Shown: positions 52,877-61,970, counted from the stretch's first letter. The stretch: 64,000 nt of DNA from Cyanobacteria bacterium SIG26 (GCA_015152555.1 SUTS01000008.1:8779-72778), one strand, 5' to 3'. Program-made: numbers and translations. The notes: generated from the sequence alone by a model not told the origin.

Positions 52877-53587
52877 TTGAATAATACTTATTATGAAACT
52901 TTAGATGAAAATTTTGCACAAGCTTTGAATTTATATGAACAGCCATTTTCTCATGAAGAATTAATTGATTTATTAAAATGTGGAAATATTGTGCAAAAAC
53001 AGATTGCGGCATTAAGATTGGAATGTGTTAAATCTGTTATTGATGCTGATATTATGATGGCTAATTTAACAGGTCAAGACGGCAAAATTAGAGAAGCTGT
53101 TTCTCTAAGATTATGTGAATTTATGTCAAATCCTGATTTTATAGATTATTTTAAAAACCCTAAAAATTATCCGATTTTCTTAGATGCAATCATCGATATC
53201 AACGGAAATATTTGCCGTAATATAATTGCTGCGGTTTCTTTTTTAAGAGAAGATAGTGCTTTTTGTTCTATATTTTGTAAAGGACTTATCGAGCTTACAA
53301 ATATGCTTTTAAACAAAATTGAAGTTATGGATTTTCAGGACGGGAAGTATAAAGTTAATAAAGAAGTGTTTAAATTATATTGGTGTTTGGAAACGATATA
53401 TGGTTTTTGGGATAAATTGGAATTTGATGAGTTGAAGCAAATAATTTTACGCGCGAAAAATATAGAAGAATACACAATTCGCGAAAAAGCTGCAAAAATA
53501 TTATCATTAGGTTTTGAAGATGAGGATCTGTTAAAAGCGAGAATTCAGTTACAAAATGACCATAATTATTATGTGAGACGATTTTAG
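52877..53587 (+). CDS. HEAT-like helical protein, unknown function
   Basis: The protein has 236 residues. It looks all-helical and has paired helices of HEAT type (IQKQIAALRLE-like; IREAVSLRLCEF; IREKAAKILSLGF). There is no signal peptide or membrane span. The start codon is TTG, chosen because GAGGAA lies seven bases upstream; no earlier ATG is in frame. It ends 18 bp before metF but the metF promoter lies in its last codons, so it is not necessarily co-transcribed with it. Confidence 0.75.
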   Translation: MNNTYYETLDENFAQALNLYEQPFSHEELIDLLKCGNIVQKQIAALRLECVKSVIDADIMMANLTGQDGKIREAVSLRLCEFMSNPDFIDYFKNPKNYPIFLDAIIDINGNICRNIIAAVSFLREDSAFCSIFCKGLIELTNMLLNKIEVMDFQDGKYKVNKEVFKLYWCLETIYGFWDKLEFDELKQIILRAKNIEEYTIREKAAKILSLGFEDEDLLKARIQLQNDHNYYVRRF

Positions 53588-53590
53588 CTG

Positions 53591-53599
53591 TGGTATAAT
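53591..53599 (+). promoter_or_regulatory. Extended -10 promoter for a leaderless metF mRNA
   Basis: TGG-TATAAT (-10 at 53594-53599) is an extended -10 element; AGAATT and the ATG at 53606 follow, with the same six-base gap seen at 2437 and 41322. The -35 region (53571-53576) is weak. Confidence 0.65.
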
Positions 53600-53605
53600 A
53601 GAATT

Positions 53606-54457
53606 ATGGAACTGAAAGAGATTTACGGGCAAACAAATGTTATGGGCAAGTTTTCCAAGTTGCCGATTTCCTTTGAGGTTTTCCCGCCCAAAGATGGTAA
53701 TATATCTGAATTATTTGAGCAAGTTAGAATTTTATACAAATATAATCCGGCATTGGTTTCATTGACTTATGGCGCAAACGGCAGTAATAGAGATTTAGCT
53801 TATGAATTATTACAGATGTTTATACACTTGGGGTTAAATGTTATGCCTCATTTCACTTGTGTTGGTTCTTCTTATAATATGGTACAGGGTTATATTCGTG
53901 AAATTGAGAATTTGGGTATCGAAAACATCTTAGCTTTACGTGGAGATTTACCCGAAGATGATTGTTTGTTGGACTTTGAATATGCAAATGATTTAGTTAA
54001 TTTTATACATCAAAAAAGTAGCTTATCTATTGGAGTTGCGGGTTATCCGGAATGCCATATTGAGTGTAAAAATATTGATAAAGATATTGAGAATTTGAAA
54101 AAGAAGATAGATGCAGGAGCAGATGCAATATTTACGCAACTATTTTTTAATAATGAAAAATTTTATAGATATGTAGATAAGGTTCGTGCTGCAGGGATTA
54201 ATGCACCAATTATAGCCGGTATTATGCCGATAAGAAGCAAAAAACAAATTGAAAAAATGGTATCAATAGCAAATGTAGAAATTCCTGAAAGGTTGAAAAA
54301 TCAATTGGAACAGTTCCCGCAAAATATAAAAAAAATAGGGGTGGAATTTGCTATAAATCAATGTCAGGATTTGATAGATAATGATATAGCAGGATTGCAC
54401 TTTTTCACTTTAAATCACGCAGATCAAACATCAGAAATTTTAGACAATATTTTATAA
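53606..54457 (+). CDS. metF: Methylenetetrahydrofolate reductase
   Basis: The 283-residue TIM-barrel flavoprotein reduces 5,10-methylene-THF to 5-methyl-THF for methionine synthesis. The FAD/folate signatures are ISFEVFPPK (about 22-30) with the catalytic Glu, VSLTYGANGS, MPHFTCVG and ILALRGDLP. AGADAIFTQLFF (about 170-180) and the C-terminal GVEFAINQC are also family-typical. Length matches bacterial MetF (about 290). The mRNA is predicted to be leaderless. A gap of 55 bp separates it from deoC, which has its own good Shine-Dalgarno sequence. Confidence 0.96.
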   Translation: MELKEIYGQTNVMGKFSKLPISFEVFPPKDGNISELFEQVRILYKYNPALVSLTYGANGSNRDLAYELLQMFIHLGLNVMPHFTCVGSSYNMVQGYIREIENLGIENILALRGDLPEDDCLLDFEYANDLVNFIHQKSSLSIGVAGYPECHIECKNIDKDIENLKKKIDAGADAIFTQLFFNNEKFYRYVDKVRAAGINAPIIAGIMPIRSKKQIEKMVSIANVEIPERLKNQLEQFPQNIKKIGVEFAINQCQDLIDNDIAGLHFFTLNHADQTSEILDNIL

Positions 54458-54512
54458 AATAAAAAGGCAAAAAAATCAAAATTATAAAATAAAATTTGAA
54501 TAGGAGAAATAT

Positions 54513-55163
54513 ATGGAAAATTTAAACAAATATGTTGAACATACATTATTAAAACAAGATGCGACAATTGCGGAGTTAGTTAAGCTTTTTGAGGAAGCAA
54601 AAGAGCATAAATTTTTAGGTGTTTGCGTCAATCCTTGCTATGTTTCTTTAGCGAAAGAAAAATTAAAAGACTCTGATGTTAAAATCGTCACTGTTGTAGG
54701 TTTTCCACTAGGTGCAAACACAACAGAAACAAAGATTTTCGAAACGATTAATGCAATTCGTGATGGTGCTGACGAAATCGATATGGTTATCAATGTTACT
54801 ATGTTAAAAGATAGAAATTTGGAATATGTGGTTAATGAAATTTCTGGAATTAAGGCTGCTTGTCAAGGTAAGGCATTAAAAGTAATTATTGAAACCGATT
54901 TATTAACAAAAGAAGAAATAAAATTGGCCAGTGAATTGTGTGTAAAAGGTGGAGCCGATTTTGTTAAAACATCAACAGGATTTGTAAAAGGTGGAGTCGG
55001 CGCAAAAGTTGAGGATGTTGAATTGATGTTTAACACGGTAAAAGATGCAGGGCTCCAAGTTAAAGCATCCGGTGGTGTTCGGGATAAACAAGCCGCTCTT
55101 GCGATGATAAAAGCCGGTGCGGTTCGACTTGGTACAAGTAGTGGAGTGAAAATCGTCAGTTAA
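54513..55163 (+). CDS. deoC: Deoxyribose-phosphate aldolase
   Basis: The 216-residue enzyme splits 2-deoxyribose 5-phosphate into glyceraldehyde 3-phosphate and acetaldehyde. The Schiff-base Lys is in FVKTSTGF (about 150) and the second Lys in VKASGGVRD (about 181). The proton-relay Asp lies in GADEIDMVINV (about 90). Length is that of the short bacterial class (about 215-225). AGGAG is seven bases before the ATG. It may be co-transcribed with metF. It uses the product of DeoB encoded at 1.2 kb. Confidence 0.96.
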   Translation: MENLNKYVEHTLLKQDATIAELVKLFEEAKEHKFLGVCVNPCYVSLAKEKLKDSDVKIVTVVGFPLGANTTETKIFETINAIRDGADEIDMVINVTMLKDRNLEYVVNEISGIKAACQGKALKVIIETDLLTKEEIKLASELCVKGGADFVKTSTGFVKGGVGAKVEDVELMFNTVKDAGLQVKASGGVRDKQAALAMIKAGAVRLGTSSGVKIVS

Positions 55164-55171
55164 AATTTTAC

Positions 55172-55211
55172 TTGCTTCGTATAATTAGCTCATTATAATT
55201 CATGGTATAAT
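55172..55211 (+). promoter_or_regulatory. Promoter region of flhB
   Basis: TTGCTT (55172-55177), 16 bases and TATAAT (55194-55199) form one promoter. A second TATAAT at 55206-55211 has a TGG extension. GAAAGGG precedes the ATG at 55236. Confidence 0.55.
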
Positions 55212-55235
55212 GTAATTACAGAAAGGGTTAAATAA

Positions 55236-56312
55236 ATGGGTGATGAGGATAAGCAGTTTGATGCCACCCCTCGAAAACTCGAGCAGGCAAGAAAAGAAGG
55301 GCAGGTTGTAAAGTCAAAAGACTTTTCAACGGCGGTGTCTTTGCTTGTTTTATTTTCTGTAATATTTGGACTTGCGCCTTTTGTTTGGGATCAAATTGTT
55401 ACTGTTTTTACTCTTTTATATGAACAAATTCCAAATTCTCACATGGAAGATGTTGGTTATATGTATGTTCTTTTAATAGCAGTTAAGGGAGCTGCATTAA
55501 TTATTGGTCCGATTCTTGCGATAGCTTGGATGGTTGCGGTTTTGGCGGATTTCGTTCAAGTGGGACCTTTGGTCGCTATCGCGCCATTGATGCCAAAGTT
55601 GGATAAACTCAATCCTACTAAGTATTTTAAAAACATTATGTCAATAAAAACTCTTTTTGAATTATTTAAAAACATTGTGAAAGTTATTATACTTGGTTAT
55701 ATTGGTTGGATAGTTTATAAAGATCACATCGAATCTATTTTGATGTTGGCTTCTGTAGATAACAATTTTGCAGTTATGATTGAGTTTGGTAAACTTATTA
55801 CAGAGTTTATTTTCAAAGCGTGTATTGCCTTTTTAGTTATTGCAGCTGCGGATTATGGTGTTACCAAGTGGAAGTTTTTAAAAGATCAAAAAATGTCATT
55901 TAAGGAAATTAAAGACGAATACAAAAACTCCGAAGGTGACCCTAATGTCAAAGCTCAACTACGTCAAAGACGTATGCAAATGTTACAACAAGGGGCAATG
56001 GATTCTGTTCCGACGGCTGACTTTGTTGTTACAAACCCAACTCATGTTGCTTGTGCGATAAAGTATGTAGCAGAAGAAATGGACTCACCTATGTTGATCG
56101 CCAAAGGAACTGAGTTGATTGCTAAAAAGATTATAAATATTGCCAAAGAACATAATGTTCCGGTCATTGAAAATCCACCGGTTGCAAGAGCTTTATTTAG
56201 AATGGTTGATTTAAATCATTCAATTCCGCCGGAATTGTATAAGGCTGTAGCAGAAATTTTAACGTTCGTTTATAAGATGAAAAATCCACCAAATAAACGA
56301 CCGCGAAATTAA
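55236..56312 (+). CDS. flhB: FlhB-family flagellar/type III export switch protein
   Basis: The 358-residue protein is an inner-membrane part of the export gate and switches substrate specificity. Four membrane helices lie at about 28-50, 72-105, 145-165 and 190-212. The autocleavage site N267-P268-T269-H270 is intact, followed by the FlhB_C core (VACAIKY..IIENPPVARALFR). The N-terminal cytoplasmic stretch (KQFDATPRKLEQARKEG) is the family signature. Flagellar FlhB fits better than YscU because a sigma-28-type gene follows by 18 bp. No other flagellar gene is in view. Confidence 0.93.
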   Translation: MGDEDKQFDATPRKLEQARKEGQVVKSKDFSTAVSLLVLFSVIFGLAPFVWDQIVTVFTLLYEQIPNSHMEDVGYMYVLLIAVKGAALIIGPILAIAWMVAVLADFVQVGPLVAIAPLMPKLDKLNPTKYFKNIMSIKTLFELFKNIVKVIILGYIGWIVYKDHIESILMLASVDNNFAVMIEFGKLITEFIFKACIAFLVIAAADYGVTKWKFLKDQKMSFKEIKDEYKNSEGDPNVKAQLRQRRMQMLQQGAMDSVPTADFVVTNPTHVACAIKYVAEEMDSPMLIAKGTELIAKKIINIAKEHNVPVIENPPVARALFRMVDLNHSIPPELYKAVAEILTFVYKMKNPPNKRPRN

Positions 56313-56330
56313 TATATTGTAGTATTATTG

Positions 56331-57005
56331 ATGTGTAAAATCATGACAAATCAAGATAGAACAAATTTACAAAAATACATAGATATAGTGCAGAAGGTTG
56401 CAAGAGTTGAGCATAGACGTATTCCGTCACACATGGTTGAATATGAAGAGCTGCTTTCAATCGGTATTATTGCTATTCAGGTGATGATAAAAAATAAAAC
56501 TCCTGAACAACTCGAAAAATATAATTCTGCATACATTGCTACTGCAGTTCGATGGGCTATTAGAAACGAATTAAGAATCAGATATAAATGGTATTCTTTA
56601 AAACATAAAAGTGAAGAAGAATACGATGAGGATGAAGTTGTAGAAGGCATGGATATGAAACAGGCAAAAGTCCGTGAAGCTATTTACGAGACTATTTTGT
56701 CTATTGATGGTTTGGCTGCTGCCGCAAGTGATAATGATTCCCCATTTGACTTTATTAAAGATCCGCATGCTATGCCGGATGAAAATGCCGAAATTTCAGA
56801 AATGGGTAAAATGATTCGTGCCGCAATTTCTAAACTTCCGCCGAAAGAAAGAACAGTAGTAGAATATAGATTTTATAGAAATATGCAAGTAAAAGATATT
56901 GCTACACAAATAGGCCTATCTCCATCAAGGGTTACTCGTATTGTGCAGTCTTCGTTGAATGCTGTTCGTGATTATTTGACTCAACACGAACAATATGGGT
57001 ATTAA
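56331..57005 (+). CDS. Sigma-28/FliA-like RNA polymerase sigma factor
   Basis: The protein has about 225 residues. Region 2 (about 15-90) includes YEELLSIGIIAIQVMI and YIATAVRWAIRNELR. Region 4 (about 165-220) has LPPKERTVVEYRFYRNMQVKDIATQIGLSPSRVTRIV, a clear helix-turn-helix. Region 1.1 is missing, as in the sigma-28 and alternative-sigma groups. Region 3 is short and acidic. The upstream flhB gene suggests a flagellar or envelope regulon. No Shine-Dalgarno sequence is visible; the start could be either ATG at 56331 or 56343. Confidence 0.85.
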   Translation: MCKIMTNQDRTNLQKYIDIVQKVARVEHRRIPSHMVEYEELLSIGIIAIQVMIKNKTPEQLEKYNSAYIATAVRWAIRNELRIRYKWYSLKHKSEEEYDEDEVVEGMDMKQAKVREAIYETILSIDGLAAAASDNDSPFDFIKDPHAMPDENAEISEMGKMIRAAISKLPPKERTVVEYRFYRNMQVKDIATQIGLSPSRVTRIVQSSLNAVRDYLTQHEQYGY

Positions 57006-57100
57006 TAAATCTTAATATATATTTCTAAGTTGGCAAAATTTCTTAAATTAATGTTTTTATATAGATGTGTGAAAGTGTGTATAATTCTATATAAAGGAGT

Positions 57101-57427
57101 GTGTCTATGATAGGAAATGTCGCTACAGTTGGTAATGTTGAAGCTGTAAAACCGTTTGTACCCGTAGAAAAAGGTAATGTTGGTAAAGTTGTTAATGTTA
57201 ACAAAGGTAATATCAGGCAAGTTGTAACAACTCAAAGCGGAGAATCTATTGTAATTCCGGTAATGCTTGGTTCTACTACAACAGTAAAACCATTAAAAGA
57301 TGGTACTTATGAAGTAACAACAAAACCTTCTGTTTATGGTGCTGAAGCTAAAAAGACAATTTTAACAGAAGAGCAATTAATTGAAAAATACGGAGCTTAT
57401 AAAACAAAATTTCATGCAATTGCGTAA
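57101..57427 (+). CDS. Small beta-rich protein of unknown function
   Basis: The protein has 108 residues. The composition is Val- and Gly-rich, with alternating patterns typical of beta structure (GNVGKVVNVNKGNIRQVV). There is no signal peptide or membrane span. TATAAT (57080-57085) and AAAGGAG precede the ATG, so it has its own promoter. A strong hairpin follows. No homologue is recognised by eye. Confidence 0.7.
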   Translation: MSMIGNVATVGNVEAVKPFVPVEKGNVGKVVNVNKGNIRQVVTTQSGESIVIPVMLGSTTTVKPLKDGTYEVTTKPSVYGAEAKKTILTEEQLIEKYGAYKTKFHAIA

Positions 57428-57440
57428 GTTATTATTTAAA

Positions 57441-57475
57441 AAACGGGCGGTTTGGAAGTTCCAAACCGCCCGTTT
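57441..57475. terminator. Bidirectional terminator
   Basis: The stem AAACGGGCGGTTTGGA/TCCAAACCGCCCGTTT (16 bp) has A and T flanks and separates the rightward small gene from the leftward PSP1 gene. Confidence 0.9.
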
Positions 57476-57479
57476 TATT

Positions 57480-58406
57480 TTAAATATTTCCGGTAGAACT
57501 ATTTCTGTCATCTTCAAGTTGTCTTATGTCAATATTTGAGGTGTCTTCATCAGTATAATTGTTTATAACAGGAACATCTATTTCTACGTTAACATCTGCG
57601 TCAACCATTTCAATATCATTTTTATCAAATTCTTTAGTTTTACCGTCTTCCATTTTTACGGCAACTTTTCCGCTCATAAATTGAAGATAACAAACTTTAC
57701 CCAAACCTTCGGTTGTCATTACAGATGAACCTACAGGAGGCATTCCTTTAGCAGCTTCAATGTAATTTGAGTATTCATAAGTTAGACAACACAATAGCCT
57801 GCCACAAGTTCCTGAAATTTTTCCGGGTGCAATTGGCATACCCTGATCTTTTGCCAGTTTTACATTTATTGTTGCAAATTTTCTTAAAAATGTTGAACAG
57901 CAGAATGGTTGCCCACAAATTCCTACACCTTCCAATATTGAGGTTTCATCTCTTACTCCGATATGACGTAAATCAATTCTTACACGAGTGAAAGTTTGTG
58001 TTAAATCTTTCAATAATGCTCTGAAATCAACTCTTTCCGGAGCTGTATAATAAAATGTTATTTTACGCCTATCAAAAGTTATACGACATTGTACAAGATT
58101 CATTGCTAAATTATGTTGTTTAACCAATGCCTGACACTTGAAAAAAGCTTCCACTTCTTCTTTTTTTATATCATCAAGAGTTTGCAAATCTCTTTGAGAA
58201 AGCACTCTTATGACACTTAATGCTTCAGGTTTATTTTTGGCATTTTCCCACAATTGTTCAATTTGAGAATTTACAATAAATACCTTTAAAGCTTCTTCTC
58301 CTTTTTCAGTACGGACAATAACCATTTGATCCGGTTCTAATTTTATAGTGTCCGGTACATTTAGCGGATAATATGTATTTTTCAAATATCTAACGGCAAA
58401 TTTCAT
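57480..58406 (-). CDS. PSP1-domain protein, RicT/YaaT type
   Basis: The 308-residue protein carries the PSP1 C-terminal domain. The conserved Cys cluster is GVGICGQPFCCSTFL and GTCGRLLCCLTYEY (about 165-215), the hallmark of RicT, whose Cys help bind Fe-S clusters in the RicAFT complex. RicT supports RNA processing and phosphorelay control in Bacillus. The last 60 residues are acidic and Asn-rich. RicA and RicF genes are not nearby. The ATG overlaps the gpsA stop codon (TAATG), so translation is coupled. It is the last gene of the long leftward operon. Confidence 0.92.
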   Translation of the reverse strand: MKFAVRYLKNTYYPLNVPDTIKLEPDQMVIVRTEKGEEALKVFIVNSQIEQLWENAKNKPEALSVIRVLSQRDLQTLDDIKKEEVEAFFKCQALVKQHNLAMNLVQCRITFDRRKITFYYTAPERVDFRALLKDLTQTFTRVRIDLRHIGVRDETSILEGVGICGQPFCCSTFLRKFATINVKLAKDQGMPIAPGKISGTCGRLLCCLTYEYSNYIEAAKGMPPVGSSVMTTEGLGKVCYLQFMSGKVAVKMEDGKTKEFDKNDIEMVDADVNVEIDVPVINNYTDEDTSNIDIRQLEDDRNSSTGNI

Positions 58407-59407
58407 TATACGTATCTTTCTTCTTCTTTCAATTTTCTATTCATTAATTTTGATAATAATTGTTCCGGAGTAATATCTGTATATACAGCTTCATAAATAG
58501 CTTCAGATACAGGAACTTCTAATTCTAACTTTTTAGCAAGCTCACAAATTGCTTTTGAGGTTTTTACACCTTCTGCGACCGAACCCAATTCCGCTAAAAT
58601 GTCATTGATTTTTTTCCCTTTTGCAAGCATTGAACCAACGGTATAGTTGCGAGACATTGGTGATGAGCAAGTAGCAATTAAATCACCCATGCCGGATAAT
58701 CCATATAAAGTTGATGGATTTGCGCCAAGTTGGATACTTACGCGTACGATTTCAGCCATTCCGCGGGTAAGAAGTGAACCTGCACAATTGTCACCAAGAC
58801 CCATTGTATGTGCAAAACCTGAAGCGATTGCGATAACGTTTTTCAAGCTACCGCCTAATTCAACACCAATTACATCGGTGTTTGTATACAATCTGAATTT
58901 GCTTGGTACGTTGCAAGCTTGTTGAACAAATTGAGCGGTTTCAATATCTTCGCAAGCAACACATGCTGCTGTTGGTTTTCCTTGTAACACTTCTTTTGCT
59001 AGTGTTGGACCTGATAAGATTACTAATTTTTGTTCAGGTAAAACGTCTTTGATAACTTCTGACATTCTCATCAATGATGGTAGTTCAATACCTTTTGACG
59101 CGTTTACAAGCACTTGGTTTGGTTGTATCCCAGCGAGTTTTAAATTTTCACAAACATCTCTTGTTCCAGAGGTTGCAACAACGGATAAAATAATATCTGC
59201 GTCTTTAATAGCTTCAGATAAATTTGATGAAATTTCAATTTTATCATCTAACTGGACTTCTAAAGGTTTTGAACAATGTTTATTTTTAATTAAATCTTCA
59301 CTTAAATCTTGAGCTCTACCCCAAACGGTTATTTCATCGAAGTTGTCTGTTAATAACCAAGCTAAAGTAAGCCCCCAACATCCTGCTCCAAGTACTGTTA
59401 ATTTCAT
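58406..59407 (-). CDS. gpsA: Glycerol-3-phosphate dehydrogenase (NAD(P)+)
   Basis: The 333-residue enzyme makes sn-glycerol 3-phosphate for phospholipid synthesis. The N-terminal Rossmann fold has GAGCWGLTLA (8-17). The second motif VNASKGIE precedes the LSGPTLAKEV substrate loop. The catalytic Lys is in GGSLKNVIAIASG (about 190). LSGMGDLIATC and SRNYTVG are further signatures. Length is typical. It is 13 bp downstream of murQ. Confidence 0.97.
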   Translation of the reverse strand: MKLTVLGAGCWGLTLAWLLTDNFDEITVWGRAQDLSEDLIKNKHCSKPLEVQLDDKIEISSNLSEAIKDADIILSVVATSGTRDVCENLKLAGIQPNQVLVNASKGIELPSLMRMSEVIKDVLPEQKLVILSGPTLAKEVLQGKPTAACVACEDIETAQFVQQACNVPSKFRLYTNTDVIGVELGGSLKNVIAIASGFAHTMGLGDNCAGSLLTRGMAEIVRVSIQLGANPSTLYGLSGMGDLIATCSSPMSRNYTVGSMLAKGKKINDILAELGSVAEGVKTSKAICELAKKLELEVPVSEAIYEAVYTDITPEQLLSKLMNRKLKEEERYV

Positions 59408-59420
59408 AATATTTATCCTC

Positions 59421-60317
59421 CTACACTGCAGGCTCTTCTAATTTTATCAATTTTCGAAGAACTCCACCGTGCTTTTTCAACTCTATTCTAGCTTGATCTG
59501 TATCAAGTTTTTTCATAATCATAATTATTGCTGTTTTAATTTCCCAATCGCATCTTAAAAGTGCTGCAAGTGCGGCACTATGTGATACTTCAGCTATTTG
59601 AGAAACAATTCTTATAGCTCTATCTTTTAGTTTTTCATTTACGGCCTTTAAATCTATCATAAAGTTTTCGTAGGTTTTGCCGATTTTAATCATAGCTCCG
59701 GTTGTAAGCATATTTAATATCATTTTTTGAGCAGTACCGGCTTTCAGGCGACTGGAACCTGCAATGACTTCAGGGCCAACTTCTGCGCAGATTACGTGTC
59801 CTGCTTCAATAGCAATTTGGCCTTTTGAATTACATGTAATAGCTATTGTTGCAGCTCCAACTTCATCAGCCTTTTCAAGGACACCTAACAAATATTTGGG
59901 ATTTCCGCTTGCTGATATAACAACACAGACATCTTTGTCAGTTAAAACCTCAGCATCTTTTTTCCCGTCAGAAAAATTATCTTCAGCACCTTCTACAGCT
60001 GAAAAGAATGCTTTTTCGCCACCTGCAATTATCCCTTGCACCATAGAAGAATCTACGCTGAATGTAGGAGGGCATTCTGAAGCATCTAAAATTCCAAGTC
60101 GTCCGGATGTTCCTGCACCAAAATAGAATAATCTGCCGCCTTTTAAAAATGCTTTTGCAATCATGTCAATTGCTGTGGCTATATTTGGGGCTTCATCTCC
60201 GACAACTTTTGCGACAATTAAATCTTCTTCGTTCATTTTACGAACCATATCAATTGTTGATAACAAATCAATGTCTTTGGTATTTTCATTTCTGTATTCG
60301 GTTATTACTTCACTCAT
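59421..60317 (-). CDS. murQ: N-acetylmuramic acid 6-phosphate etherase
   Basis: The 298-residue enzyme cleaves MurNAc 6-phosphate to GlcNAc 6-phosphate and D-lactate in cell-wall recycling. The SIS domain has YFGAGTSGRLGILDASECPPTF (about 62-85), where the Glu after Ser is catalytic. A second conserved Glu lies in SAVEGAEDN. The C-terminal domain has the usual helical bundle. Length is normal. No MurNAc transporter (murP) or kinase gene (anmK) is nearby. AAGGAG precedes the ATG. Confidence 0.96.
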   Translation of the reverse strand: MSEVITEYRNENTKDIDLLSTIDMVRKMNEEDLIVAKVVGDEAPNIATAIDMIAKAFLKGGRLFYFGAGTSGRLGILDASECPPTFSVDSSMVQGIIAGGEKAFFSAVEGAEDNFSDGKKDAEVLTDKDVCVVISASGNPKYLLGVLEKADEVGAATIAITCNSKGQIAIEAGHVICAEVGPEVIAGSSRLKAGTAQKMILNMLTTGAMIKIGKTYENFMIDLKAVNEKLKDRAIRIVSQIAEVSHSAALAALLRCDWEIKTAIIMIMKKLDTDQARIELKKHGGVLRKLIKLEEPAV

Positions 60318-60357
60318 ACCCTACTCCTTTTCACCATTATGCTTAAAACGAAATATA

Positions 60358-60822
60358 TTATACAAGTTTAATTAAATTAGACATTTCGATAGCTGCTTTA
60401 GCTGCATCAGAACCTTTGTTACCGGCTTTTGTTCCGGCTCTTTCTATAGCTTGTTCAATATTATCTGTTGTTAATACTCCAAAAATTACCGGTACACCAG
60501 TTTGTAAGCTTACTTGAGCAACACCTTTTGATACTTCTGCACATACATAATCATAATGTGATGTAGAACCCTTAATTACAGCCCCTAGAGTGATTATTGC
60601 ATTGTATTTTTTTGTTTGCGCAAATTTTTGTGCAATAACAGGTATTTCAAACGCGCCCGGAACTTTTACGATATCAATGTTGTCAGTGGAAACTCCGTGT
60701 CTTTTTAATTCATCGATTGCACCTGCAAGTAATTTCGAACCGATAAAATCGTTAAATCTGGATACTATAATACAAAATTTATCATCAACTGTTGTTGTTA
60801 ATTGCCCTTCAAAAGTTTTCAT
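60358..60822 (-). CDS. ribH: 6,7-Dimethyl-8-ribityllumazine synthase
   Basis: The 154-residue protein makes the penultimate riboflavin intermediate from 3,4-dihydroxy-2-butanone 4-phosphate and the pyrimidine. The substrate-binding ISRFNDFI and [14 protein letters not shown] (catalytic His in SHYDY) are present, with [12 protein letters not shown] and [12 protein letters not shown] near the end. Length matches icosahedral RibH. ribA, ribB, ribD and ribE are not adjacent. No FMN riboswitch is visible upstream. It sits within the leftward operon between ccdA and murQ. Confidence 0.97.
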   Translation of the reverse strand: MKTFEGQLTTTVDDKFCIIVSRFNDFIGSKLLAGAIDELKRHGVSTDNIDIVKVPGAFEIPVIAQKFAQTKKYNAIITLGAVIKGSTSHYDYVCAEVSKGVAQVSLQTGVPVIFGVLTTDNIEQAIERAGTKAGNKGSDAAKAAIEMSNLIKLV

Positions 60823-60878
60823 TCTACATACTCCTTAAAAATATCCTTCTATATGCTTAAATTTTACAATATGCAAGG

Positions 60879-61577
60879 TTATTTTACAAGAAGACCGCCA
60901 AAAATCTTATAAAAAATATATAAAGCAACAATTATCAATAATAACCCGCTAATTTTCATGATTTTTTCAGATAAATTATAGAATTTTGGGTTAGATTTAA
61001 GTTTAGAGGTTAAAAATCCTGCAATAATAAAGATTAAGCCTTGACCTATTGAAAATAAAAATAGCATAATAACAGCTTGCCAAACATTTGCAGATATTGA
61101 TGCAAATGCCATTATACTTGCTAATATCGGGGTTGAGCACGGTGTGCCTATCAAAGCAAAAACAGCACCTAAAAGTAATGGGTAAAAGAAACTATTTCCC
61201 CATCTGTTTTGAGGAATTTCTTTTATCATCACAGGAAGATCAAAATCAATAGCTCCGATGATTTTCAATCCCATTATTGAAATAACAGAAGCTACAAATA
61301 ACGCAAAGTATGGATTGCCGACAAATATTTTACCTGTTAGAGCACAAATTATTCCTATGATTGAAAAGACAATACCTGTACCCATTACAAATATTATCAT
61401 TTGCGCGAGAGTTTTCAATGGTTTTTCCTGAGAAAAACCACCAATATAACCAATAATCAATGGTAACATTGATAAAGAACAAGGTGAAATAGATGAAATT
61501 AATCCACCGAGTAATGAGGCCGCAAATAAAACATAAATACTGCTTTCACTAGTAAAAAATTGTGTTAAGTTTTCCAT
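60879..61577 (-). CDS. ccdA: CcdA-type thiol-disulfide transmembrane reductase
   Basis: The 232-residue protein has six membrane helices. Two Cys-bearing helices carry ISPCSLSMLP (about 31-40) and GTPCSTPILASI (about 145-156), the redox Cys pair of CcdA/DsbD-beta. It moves electrons from cytoplasmic thioredoxin across the membrane. A membrane-anchored thioredoxin gene ends three bases upstream and is the likely electron acceptor. AATTTATGG-type start follows a weak ribosome site. Normal length for the family. Confidence 0.92.
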   Translation of the reverse strand: MENLTQFFTSESSIYVLFAASLLGGLISSISPCSLSMLPLIIGYIGGFSQEKPLKTLAQMIIFVMGTGIVFSIIGIICALTGKIFVGNPYFALFVASVISIMGLKIIGAIDFDLPVMIKEIPQNRWGNSFFYPLLLGAVFALIGTPCSTPILASIMAFASISANVWQAVIMLFLFSIGQGLIFIIAGFLTSKLKSNPKFYNLSEKIMKISGLLLIIVALYIFYKIFGGLLVK

Positions 61578-61580
61578 AAT

Positions 61581-61970
61581 TTATTTCAATCCTTGAATAT
61601 AATTATCCATTTGTTCTGCAGGGATAGCTGTTTCAATACGCATATATTGTGAACCGTCAGAATTTAGCATTATAATAGTCGGAACCATAACAACTTTATG
61701 TTTTTTTATCATGGCATTTTTCATATCATTTCTGCTATCAACGATTATTTCAGTGTATGCAATACTATCTTTGTATTTTGGCATAACTTCTTGCATAACT
61801 TTTTCAACTTCTTTACATTCAGAACACATAGTTGAAGAAAATTTTATAATTTGAGGCTTTCCTAAAGCTTCAGCAACTGTAGAGGTTGACTTATCAAATG
61901 TCAAACCCCAGAAAGCTAACATAGGTAAAATTAATATTGCTAAAATTGTAATGATTGATTTTTTATCCAT
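61581..61970 (-). CDS. Membrane-anchored thioredoxin-like protein
   Basis: The 129-residue protein has one N-terminal membrane segment (about 6-22, ITILAILILPMLAFWGL) and a thioredoxin fold with a CSEC active site in FSSTMCSECKEVE and cis-Pro in VMVPTIIML. The periplasmic domain should receive electrons from the CcdA protein. An in-frame start at 62003 would add 11 residues, but AAAGGAG is seven bases before the ATG at 61970. It ends three bases before ccdA. Confidence 0.9.
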   Translation of the reverse strand: MDKKSIITILAILILPMLAFWGLTFDKSTSTVAEALGKPQIIKFSSTMCSECKEVEKVMQEVMPKYKDSIAYTEIIVDSRNDMKNAMIKKHKVVMVPTIIMLNSDGSQYMRIETAIPAEQMDNYIQGLK

